From: Tethya wilhelma
Taxonomy: Eukaryota > Porifera > Demospongiae > Tethyida > Tethyidae
NCBI GenBank assembly: GCA_964030475.1
Contig: CAXIPT010000005.1
Span: forward strand, 6,495,202 to 6,559,201
Direction: 5' to 3'
DNA length: 64,000 nt
The position numbers and the translations under genes were made by a program. Below the pieces are notes generated by a model that ran no database searches, was not told where the DNA came from, and saw only the letters and a list, made by a program, of their open reading frames with translations. Shown here piece after piece: positions 35,826-47,623 of the stretch (positions within the stretch are counted from its first letter, which is position 1; every line of letters begins with the position of its first letter).

Positions 35826-36851
35826 NNNNNNNNNNNNNNNNNNNNNNNNNNNNNNNNNNNNNNNNNNNNNNNNNNNNNNNNNNNNNNNNNNNNNNNNNNN
35901 NNNNNNNNNNNNNNNNNNNNNNNNNNNNNNNNNNNNNNNNNNNNNNNNNNNNNNNNNNNNNNNNNNNNNNNNNNNNNNNNNNNNNNNNNNNNNNNNNNNN
36001 NNNNNNNNNNNNNNNNNNNNNNNNNNNNNNNNNNNNNNNNNNNNNNNNNNNNNNNNNNNNNNNNNNNNNNNNNNNNNNNNNNNNNNNNNNNNNNNNNNNN
36101 NNNNNNNNNNNNNNNNNNNNNNNNNNNNNNNNNNNNNNNNNNNNNNNNNNNNNNNNNNNNNNNNNNNNNNNNNNNNNNNNNNNNNNNNNNNNNNNNNNNN
36201 NNNNNNNNNNNNNNNNNNNNNNNNNNNNNNNNNNNNNNNNNNNNNNNNNNNNNNNNNNNNNNNNNNNNNNNNNNNNNNNNNNNNNNNNNNNNNNNNNNNN
36301 NNNNNNNNNNNNNNNNNNNNNNNNNNNNNNNNNNNNNNNNNNNNNNNNNNNNNNNNNNNNNNNNNNNNNNNNNNNNNNNNNNNNNNNNNNNNNNNNNNNN
36401 NNNNNNNNNNNNNNNNNNNNNNNNNNNNNNNNNNNNNNNNNNNNNNNNNNNNNNNNNNNNNNNNNNNNNNNNNNNNNNNNNNNNNNNNNNNNNNNNNNNN
36501 NNNNNNNNNNNNNNNNNNNNNNNNNNNNNNNNNNNNNNNNNNNNNNNNNNNNNNNNNNNNNNNNNNNNNNNNNNNNNNNNNNNNNNNNNNNNNNNNNNNN
36601 NNNNNNNNNNNNNNNNNNNNNNNNNNNNNNNNNNNNNNNNNNNNNNNNNNNNNNNNNNNNNNNNNNNNNNNNNNNNNNNNNNNNNNNNNNNNNNNNNNNN
36701 NNNNNNNNNNNNNNNNNNNNNNNNNNNNNNNNNNNNNNNNNNNNNNNNNNNNNNNNNNNNNNNNNNNNNNNNNNNNNNNNNNNNNNNNNNNNNNNNNNNN
36801 NNNNNNNNNCGGCGCGTGAGTATCACGTGCAGAGGATTACGGTAGTCGTTT

Positions 36852-36886
<35 letters not shown>

Positions 36887-39241
36887 CATCATCATTGCAA
36901 GAGACTAGCTAGTTGCTCCCTAACTCACTCAAGAAGGTCAAAGAAGTCCATGAGCTGTGAGAACTGAGAGGGGTAGGTGTCGTCAAAGGTGGTCCACAGT
37001 GCAGCTGCTGTGTTACTAGAGCCCATGCACTCGTGCCACCAGTGGAGAAGAATAGCTGGACAAGAAGAAAATCCATCCCCCCAGCTAGCCCCCCTGTTAT
37101 CTCCAGAGATCACAACCCCTCCCCTTTATTATCAATAATTATATCTACTAAGTGAGGGTACCTCTATCGAGATGCTTCAAGACAAAGAGGGTGGCCATTA
37201 GAAGGTCCCTTGTCTCCTCCACACTCATCTTGTCCATCTCCTGGAGGGTCTGGTCCATGGACGTGGGAGAGGCCGTGGGGAGGAGGCTACTGGCTGCATC
37301 TGAGACAATGGTAGGATCCAGGGACACCTGATCCCCCTCAGCAGGGTGGCCAGGGGGGTGGCTGCAGGGGGGAGAGACTATCACATACAGGATCAACGAG
37401 AAGGCAGTAGCAGCTATACCTGGTCTTGGAGGGCGTGGTCCCTCTTCTATCAAACGATCTGTCTTTCTCTTCAGCGATGGACCTCAGTGCTAGCAATCAC
37501 ATGACATTGTATGCATTAGCCATGCAGTCACATGACAGTTGTTCTTACTTCCTGGGATAGAGCCGGCCACAGAGCCAGCGATGGAGTCGTTGGGAAGGCT
37601 GCGTATGTCGATGGAGTTAGCGGGGTTGGAGAAAGCCATGGAGGCCGCGTTCAACATCGGACTGACATAGGTGGCAGACCCGGGGTTCAATCGGGTCACA
37701 TGATCAAGGACCAATGGAATGAGAGGAAAGAAGAGAGCAGCGATGCGAGCCTTCTGACCCTACATGGGGACAGACAGTGGGCATCATACCTGAAAGTGAA
37801 ACTGAAAGGTACAAACACCAGCGGAAAGTGACTTACAGAGTCAGCATATCTGGTGTCACAGTCGAGCTTGGCTAGAATGTTTCTGAGGATGACAAACATC
37901 TTCTTCCTCACAGCACCTCCCTCGTACTCCAGGCACGACTGGACCTACAGCATGTCAGTATATTGTCAGTATATCATGTTAGTATATCATGTCAGTATAT
38001 CATGTTAGTATAACACGTTAGCATATCATGTCAGTATATCAATCTGCTCCTCACGGTAATGACAATCAGAGCAGTGCCATCCTACCTCTCTGAGAATGAC
38101 TCCAACCAGGAAGTGTTTCCTGCAGAACTCCTCACTGAGAGAAAATTCCATATTCTCGTCTGCAACAGAGATAATTTCAAACAAAAGATGGACAGTAATT
38201 GTCCAGGATGTGAAGGAGAGAGACCCTATTATAAGTGATAATTAACTTACGAGTGACAGGAAATGGAAGGTTAAGAGCTACAAAGTGTTCGTGGTTGCAA
38301 ATGATCTTTAGAAAGTCCAACTTGAGACTTGACAGTTGCTAGGGAAACAAGAGATTGACACACACACACACACACACACACATGTACAAGACGTTCATCT
38401 TGTGGGAGAGAGAAACTCACAATGTTTTCTTTGACAGTGAAGGCTGTGAGATAGCGGGCAACAATCTTAAACACAACACCACGATCCATGAAACTGAAAG
38501 CTCGCTGTTTGCAGGTTAGATTAGATCTAAATTTATCATATATGAATAAGAAAATTCTTCACTTTACCTTCACAAATTCTGCCAGGCTTTTGTTAGCTTT
38601 CTGCAGACATAGAGGGAAAGAAAGATATTTCTTACACAACAGAGAAAAACAACTCATGCAGACTCACTCACCACAGCTGATGCCTCCAGGTGATTCTCTC
38701 TGATGGTGAGGAGCAAGCTACTGACCAGACTTTGAAGATTCCAGCCAAAATCTTCAGGGTACCTCGTCTTTCGTGCCGACTGTGTGCACACACACCTCTC
38801 TTATTGAAACATCAGTCATTACAATGGGTCGCAACTTACAACTGTCTTCTTGGTGAGGGAGAGATACTGAGCCATGCTCTTCAGAATCACCTCGAGAAAG
38901 AACCACAGATGCTACAGAAATACACACACAGCAAGCAATTGATAAAGTATATTTACTTTGTAACGTCTCAGAATCAACCCTTTTACCTCTAGCAACTGAG
39001 GGACGCTCTGGTTGTTATGCTGTTTGAGGTACTGGACCAAGAGCCTAGCTAACTCATCATGGACTGCCTTCTTCCGACTGCTGTCCACCTCTGTCACGAA
39101 CATGTACTGCAGATGGTGAGAGACAAAGTTAGCAGCTTCTTTGTCACTACCATGAAGGCTAGCTCACCTCAATGTAAGAATTGAGGATTTCTGAACCATT
39201 TTCATTGTCAACTTTATCGACAATACATATCAACATCCTGT

Positions 39242-39288
<47 letters not shown>

Positions 39289-40126
39289 ATTGGCTCTATT
39301 CTTGCTTCTAGGGAAGGTACAGAGCTGCCACTCACCTGAGCACATCTGGTTTAATGTCCTCCACCTCTTTGGAATCGGAGGAGTGAGAGAGAAGCTTGAA
39401 CAGCTGCGACACCAACATGGGGAGGAATTGGATCATGGAGGAGAGACTCAGCTTATCAAGACCCTGAGAGGAGGGGGGGGGGAGAAAGGACTCATTCAAA
39501 ACTGATGTACAACCCACAAGCTAATTAGCCGGCACATCTTTGCACTCTGACCTTTAGTCCAGAGAGCAGTGAGGTCATTGATGGAGAGGGGCCAGAACTG
39601 TGAATGCGCTGACAGAGCAAGAAGAATTCGTATAATTCATCACTCTACAGAAGGAGAGGAACCAGTGGGTGAAAGTCATCCAAGATAAAGACAACAACCA
39701 CTCGCCTGTGTGTAGATGGTGGAGTCCAGGGTGGTGGTGACTCTGAAGAGAGGCTTGTGTCCATCGACAAATCTTATTTCAGGGCTAACAGCCTACAAAA
39801 GAGAGAGAGAGAGAGAGAGAGAGAACAAATACACATGTACAAATACCCCACTGTTTTAACGTAGACAATGGCAACTCACCCCTCCTCTGGTCCCCCCGTG
39901 GGCTGTGGGAGAGGAAGGTGGGCGTGTACCAAGGTAGCCAGGGGGCAGGGAGACGGCCACGGGGACACTGTGACTGCCACTGAGGACTCTGTGAGGACAC
40001 ACAATAGGTTTACATGACAACAGGAGGAAGGAGAGGGGTGGTCTTACTTCCCAGAGGAGTCCATCAGAGGGAGCCATGCAAAGCCAACTGCAGGGAGAGT
40101 ATATTTCTTGGATGTTAGGTTTATTA

Positions 40127-40164
<38 letters not shown>

Positions 40165-41353
40165 CCTTGTGACTCCACAGGGGGTAGTTTGATGGATGTC
40201 TTTGTGTTCTTGCCTCCCTTGGGGAGGTCACATGCCACGTGGTAGAAGGTGAAGAGAAGATGGTGGGAGGGGGTCAGCCTAATGGGGAGCTTCATCTTCA
40301 CCTACAGTTGCCATGACAACAGACACAGAGAGGAGTAATAAGCATGGACGCTGGTGAACAGATCGAGAAAAAGGCCTTAAGGGAAATGGAAATACCTCAT
40401 CATAGAAGGTGGGTGTGGTGCAGTGATGTAAGACAGCTGTGTTAGCTCTGTCAGTGAAGGTGCACATGGCGCTGGAACACTTGCTGTAGATCACCTAATA
40501 TACCACATAGTGTGCTTTATATAGGGACACAGCTAGCACTACCAACAAGCCACTCACAGCTAGAGGGGTAGACCCCTTGTCGTCAGAGTCCTTGAACTGA
40601 ACACAACACACGATGTTCCTGGCCTAGAGACATCATCAAAGTTCATTGGAAACAAATGTAAACAATAAACACAAACAAACAAACAATAAACACAAACAAA
40701 CAATAAACACAAACAAACTCATTCAAAACTGATGTACAACCCACAAGCTAATTAGCCGGCACATCTTTGCACTCTGACCTTTAGTCCAGAGAGCAGTGAG
40801 GTCATTGATGGAGAGGGGCCAGAACTGTGAATGCGCTGACAGAGCAAGAAGAATTCGTATAATTCATCACTCTACAGAAGGAGAGGAACCACTGGGTGAA
40901 AGTCATCCAAGATAAAGACAACAACCACTCGCCTGTGTGTAGATGGTGGAGTCCAGGGTGGTGGTGACTCTGAAGAGAGGCTTGTGTCCATCGACAAATC
41001 TTATTTCAGGGCTAACAGCCTACAAAAGAGAGAGAGAGAGAGAGAGAGAGAACAAATACACATGTACAAATACCCCACTGTTTTAACGTAGACAATGGCA
41101 ACTCACCCCTCCTCTGGTCCCCCCGTGGGCTGTGGGAGAGGAAGGTGGGCGTGTACCAAGGTAGCCAGGGGGCAGGGAGACGGCCACGGGGACACTGTGA
41201 CTGCCACTGAGGACTCTGTGAGGACACACAATAGGTTTACATGACAACAGGAGGAAGGAGAGGGGTGGTCTTACTTCCCAGAGGAGTCCATCAGAGGGAG
41301 CCATGCAAAGCCAACTGCAGGGAGAGTATATTTCTTGGATGTTAGGTTTATTA

Positions 41354-41391
<38 letters not shown>

Positions 41392-43187
41392 CCTTGTGAC
41401 TCCACAGGGGGTAGTTTGATGGATGTCTTTGTGTTCTTGCCTCCCTTGGGGAGGTCACATGCCACGTGGTAGAAGGTGAAGAGAAGATGGTGGGAGGGGG
41501 TCAGCCTAATGGGGAGCTTCATCTTCACCTACAGTTGCCATGACAACAGACACAGAGAGGAGTAATAAGCATGGACGCTGGTGAACAGATCGAGAAAAAG
41601 GCCTTAAGGGAAATGGAAATACCTCATCATAGAAGGTGGGTGTGGTGCAGTGATGTAAGACAGCTGTGTTAGCTCTGTCAGTGAAGGTGCACATGGCGCT
41701 GGAACACTTGCTGTAGATCACCTAATATATCACATAGTGTGCTTTATATAGGGACACAGCTAGCACTACCAACAAGCCACTCACAGCTAGAGGGGTAGAC
41801 CCCTTGTCGTCAGAGTCCTTGAACTGAACACAACACACGATGTTCCTGGCCTAGAGACATCATCAAAGTTCATTGGAAACAAATGTAAACAATAAACACA
41901 AACAAACAAACAATAAACACAAACAAACAATAAACACAAACAAACAAACAATAAACACAAACAAACGAACGTTTGAAGATAAAACTAACTTCTACCATTG
42001 AGATCATTCGTACCTTGGCAAACGCCTTCTGTCCATCGTACTTGAGAGAGGTGGGGTAGACATACAGGTGGTGTCTGAATGAGATGTGAGGCTGGTAGCT
42101 CTTGCTGGAGTGGGGGGAGTGGTAGGCTTCCAGCGGGGGGAACTCCCTCACCTCCAGGATGGGGGGAATGAGACTGGCAGAGGAGTCTACCTCATCACCG
42201 CCATTTTGAAGAGAAGACGACTTGAGGGGCAGCAAGGAGGAGGTGAGGACAGCTGCAAGGAATGGAGGGTGCACATGTGTGCTTATTTCTCTCTCATTCA
42301 CTTTCTAGCACTAGTTCCCATCAACAGCATATACAGTATGGTATGTATATTTCCAGAATCAGGTATCCAGTTTCCAGTATCAAGTATCCAGTATCAAGTA
42401 TCAATCTTGAAGGGACAGGTGCTAGTTAAAATTAATGCTAACCTCTTCTTTTTATTTCCGATGGCATCTTCACCACATCCACACTCAGGGCACCAGGGAT
42501 CACATGCAGCTTCTGCTTGTGGAGGCTAGGTTAGAAGTAAGAAGAAGAAGAAGAATATGATCAAATGAACAGCTAGCGTTACTGCAAAATTTGTTGTTTT
42601 CTGGTAATACTAACCTTCTATAGTCGGAGAGGATCTTCAAGATGTCCTCATCGGTGAGCTTCTCCTTCTCTTGTCTGAAGAGAGGTGAGAACTGGGTCTC
42701 TGTGTCGAGGTCTTCCTGAGGGGTAAACAGCGGCCTGTGTGTGTGCGGTGTGTGGGGGGTTGCTAAGGCAACTGTGAAGTTTGTAATTGGACTTGTAAGC
42801 TGGTCAGTGTTTATAGAAACAGCTGCAATTGTTAGCATAAGCCATTCTGCCTACACACACACACACACTTCAAAACAACACCAACAAACCAGTAGATTTA
42901 CTCAGTGAGTTGTGTGCATGCATGTCAACAGAGAAAGAGATACTATAAAACTCTTTCTCCTTCTAAGAAAGGCTCCACAGACAAACTACTGCTGTTCCAA
43001 AGGTCATGTGTGTGTCTGACCTGACAGCCCATGCAAAGGGCATCCTGTACTGTCCCAGTCTCCCACACACACTGGTCATCTGCTGAGACAGCTTCTGAGT
43101 AGTCTGGTGGGGGGAGAAACAAACCAAAATGTAATAATAGTGACCACCATAGTGAAACCGTAGTGATTTCCTAAAACAGAAAACATC

Positions 43188-43241
<54 letters not shown>

Positions 43242-45326
43242 GTACCTTGACATTCTCTCCTCCCTTCATGTAAGGTTCTGCACAAGTTGAGATGCCATTT
43301 TGAAGTATCTTCTCGACCCTGGCCACCAGGTAGATCTCGGTGTGAGGGAAGGTCACAGAGAAGATCCCCTGTGAGAGGGGCAGGGGGGAAGATAAACACC
43401 AGCTGCTACATCAACAGCTGTACCATAAGCTCTCACCTCCGTGGCCCGACTGGCCTTCTGGCTGAGTGGGTGTGGTCCCGGGTCAGTGACACCATTGAGG
43501 GGCGGGACCAACTGACGTAGGAACGGAGAGTTGAGATCAACGTGAAAATCCTCAGAGATCTTCAATCCTTTGTTTGCATCAAAGACAGCCAGAGACACGA
43601 AGAAAGGTTCAATCTAGTGCAGAGGAAAGGACAGGAGAACAAAGTACATGAAGTGGGTTAGTAGCTACCTAGGTGGGCCTTCTAAAATCTCTGGTGACCA
43701 AGATCATTAATATTGAAAGGCAGATTATTTTTGTATTCTAAACAGTTTATGTTTTATCTGGAGATACTCATAAAAAATAAATCTTCAGCTTTGGACAAAC
43801 CAGAGATACTTGCTGCACACAAACACATCTCCCACAGCTAGCTAGTTGACCAGCAGAGACTGTGTTATCAAAACACTCAATGTTGGGACACCAGGCCTAT
43901 CAGAGGAGGAAGGAGCTAGCTGTTTGTACGCAACACTTGAACTCATTTCACTTTCAACACTCTAACATTCTCTTCCAAACTTGCAAGTACAAGACATCAT
44001 CTAAACTTTATCCGTGACGTACATGCCCCTTCTCTCCATTCCTGTCCACCATCAGCTTGAACCGGAGGTCGTGACACTTGACAATGAACCTCTCCCCAAA
44101 CTTCTCCACTGGCACCGCGACAGATGGCTTACTACCCTCGTCACAAGACTTGGATGGTTGCTATAGCAATGAAAGAAACATGTTATTCTTAATGGTGGTG
44201 TATTTCTACGGGAGCCATTCCTACCCACTATCATACACAATGAGAAAGAATCGTTTACTCTCAAGGTGCAGAAGTAGCTAGCTATATGGCTATCTGGTGT
44301 GTGTGTGTGTGCACAAGTTGAGATGCCATTTTGAAGTATCTTCTCGACCCTGGCCACCAGGTAGATCTCGGTGTGAGGGAAGGTCACAGAGAAGATCCCC
44401 TGTGAGAGGGGCAGGGGGGAAGATAAACACCAGCTGCTACATCAACAGCTGTACCATAAGCTCTCACCTCCGTGGCCCGACTGGCCTTCTGGCTGAGTGG
44501 GTGTGGTCCCGGGTCAGTGACACCATTGAGGGGCGGGACCAACTGACGTAGGAACGGAGAGTTGAGATCAACGTGAAAATCCTCAGAGATCTTCAATCCT
44601 TTGTTTGCATCAAAGACAGCCAGAGACACGAAGAAAGGTTCAATCTAGTGCAGAGGAAAGGACAGGAGAACAAAGTACATGAAGTGGGTTAGTAGCTACC
44701 TAGGTGGGCCTTCTAAAATCTCTGGTGACCAAGATCATTAATATTGAAAGGCAGATTATTTTTGTATTCTAAACAGTTTATGTTTTATCTGGAGATACTC
44801 ATAAAAAATAAATCTTCAGCTTTGGACAAACCAGAGATACTTGCTGCACACAAACACATCTCCCACAGCTAGCTAGTTGACCAGCAGAGACTGTGTTATC
44901 AAAACACTCAATGTTGGGACACCAGGCCTATCAGAGGAGGAAGGAGCTAGCTGTTTGTACGCAACACTTGAACTCATTTCACTTTCAACACTCTAACATT
45001 CTCTTCCAAACTTGCAAGTACAAGACATCATCTAAACTTTATCCGTGACGTACATGCCCCTTCTCTCCATTCCTGTCCACCATCAGCTTGAACCGGAGGT
45101 CGTGACACTTGACAATGAACCTCTCCCCAAACTTCTCCACTGGCACCGCGACAGATGGCTTACTACCCTCGTCACAAGACTTGGATGGTTGCTATAGCAA
45201 TGAAAGAAACATGTTATTCTTAATGGTGGTGTATTTCTACGGGAGCCATTCCTACCCACTATCATACACAATGAGAAAGAATCGTTTACTCTCAAGGTGC
45301 AGAAGTAGCTAGCTATATGGCTATCT

Positions 45327-45369
<43 letters not shown>

Positions 45370-47582
45370 CTTGGCCCACCTACCAGCAGCTCAGGACAGA
45401 CATTGAAGAGAGGGCGTGAGTCTTTCTGTCGCCTCTGGTCATTCTCAGCATCCGTCTTGGAGGTGTACTAAATGAGGAAATATAACATGTACAGTTAGGA
45501 AGGTACCGGAGCTGGATTTGTCTATTGTGAGTTGCAAGGATCTAAGTTACGATGAACCTAGTCTCCATCAATATCAGAAGCAGCTGTCCTTACCTCCAAC
45601 ATTTCAGAGTAGAAGGTGGTCTTCCTGGGGTCCTTGACTAAGGTCTCCTTGGCATAGAACGAACTCACATTGTTGGCACCTTTAGAAGAGAACAGGTTGT
45701 TAGCTCATTCTCCCTCCCTCCCTCTTACACACACGTACCAGCCTTGTCTGTCTCTTCCACCTCAAGGCCAATAGCTCTGTTCAAGATGGTGATCCATTCC
45801 TCCATGTCTGCCTCAGTGTCAGCTGCCAGAGGATAGAACACTCTATCTTCCTCAGTCATCACGTCAAACCCATATGGCTTGTAGCGGTTGTTCTGTGAGG
45901 AGATGGGAGGGACATTAGCTAGGCTACATGCGGATGGAAGGACATTAGCTAGCTGGGTTCATTGTGGTGTCTTTTTCTCTTGGCTACATGGGGATGGAAG
46001 GACATTAGTATGGTGGCCCTAAACTGATTTTGCTAACCAATTTTTGATTTAAGCTATTTTTAACCCAAAGTCATCTAAGTGATTTTCATCTTAGCGGCCA
46101 TTTTGTCTAAGGGGTTTTAGTCTAGGGCTAGGGCTAAGCCATTTTCATCTAGGTGATTTTTTTCCAAGTCTAAGGCTAAGGCTAGGGCTAGGGCTAGGGC
46201 TAGGGGCTATAGGGATTAGGGGCTAAGGGTTAGGGGTTAGGAGTTAGGGGCTAGGGAATATAGAGGCTAGGGCTAGGGCTAGGGCTTTGATGAAAACGGC
46301 TTTGATACAAAATTGCTAAGATGAAAATCTCATAGATGGGTTGAAAATAGCTTAGATAAAAAATCAGTTAGATAAAAAATCTCTTAGAGGGGTTGAAAAC
46401 AGCTTAGAACAAAAATCAGTTCGATAAAAATCGCTTAGATAAAAAAATCAGTTAGCAAAATCAGTTTGAACCTTCAGGGCCACCATACATTAGCTAGTTG
46501 GGTTCATTATGGTGTCTTTCTCTCTTGGGTATATAAAGATGGGAGGACATTAGCTAGCTGGGTTCATGTGGTGTCTGTCTCTCTGGGTACACAGCTGCTG
46601 CCTCAGTTCATTAGTGTGTGTGTATTGAGTGGCTAATGTAGACAGGATGTTAGCAATGAAGCACTATGGTCTAGATGCAGTGTTTCAGGCTGTCCATGGG
46701 ATGCCCACAGCAACCACTGCCACACTCTCTAGCTTTGATTTAAAGTAGTTCCCTACCCACTGGAGCTAAGGTACCCTCCTAATGCAGCCTCCTCTTCTTT
46801 AAGCTGTTGCTGGCAGAGATGAGAACACTGACAGCTAGAGATGAGAACACTGGGAGCTAGAGAAGAGACTGTTTCTCTCATGACCAGCTGGAGCCTTCCT
46901 CACCTTCTTGATCTCAGTGCAGGTGTCCAGGTGGATCTTCCCTTTGATGTTGTGGCTCTTCTCATCCTACAATATGAGGAGGGGAAAACCAACAAGACCA
47001 GCAAACACTGGCTGCAACTCTGTGTTGTACTTCACACACTGGTTGCCATGGCTACCAATCAGTGAGTGTGTACCTTGTAGAAGATGAGGGTGTAGCCTCC
47101 ATCTCTGGGACCACCGGTCAACACAAACCACCTCTTGCGGTAGTTCTAATGAGAGGAAGAGAGAAACAAACAACATGGCCACCACTAGATGGATTTGGCT
47201 CAGCACAAACCAGTTGCATGCTGATACTTTCTAAAAATATCCTAATTCTCTTATAAGCACATGTGTGTATGCTTAAGAAGCATCCATTAATAGCTACATG
47301 CAGTTAGTAATTGTGTTACAGGCATCATTAACAGTGTCCATATCTGCTTACAAATCAGTCCAGGCTACACACCCAATTGGCTACCCAGTAGTGCGTAAGG
47401 CAATCAGCTAGTGTAATGAAAGCACCATAATATGGAAAGACCGTCATTGGAAGCATGGAGCTGTTGCTATGGTAACAGACAGACCTTCATTGAGATTGAG
47501 ATGCCTCCATCTTGAGGGAAAGGTCCTTTGGAGAGGTAACCTTTACGGGAGATGGGGGTGCCACCGTAAAGATGGTCCAACT

Positions 47583-47623
<41 letters not shown>

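Noticed and set aside
35663..36967. Very long open frames across the N gap with Cys-Val or Thr-His repeats
   Set aside because: They are translations of the GT/CA microsatellite and of Ns, not coding sequence.
46160..46290. A true chromosome-end telomere or old fusion point
   Set aside because: The GGGCTA repeats lie wholly inside an element with terminal inverted repeats and TA flanks, in an intron.
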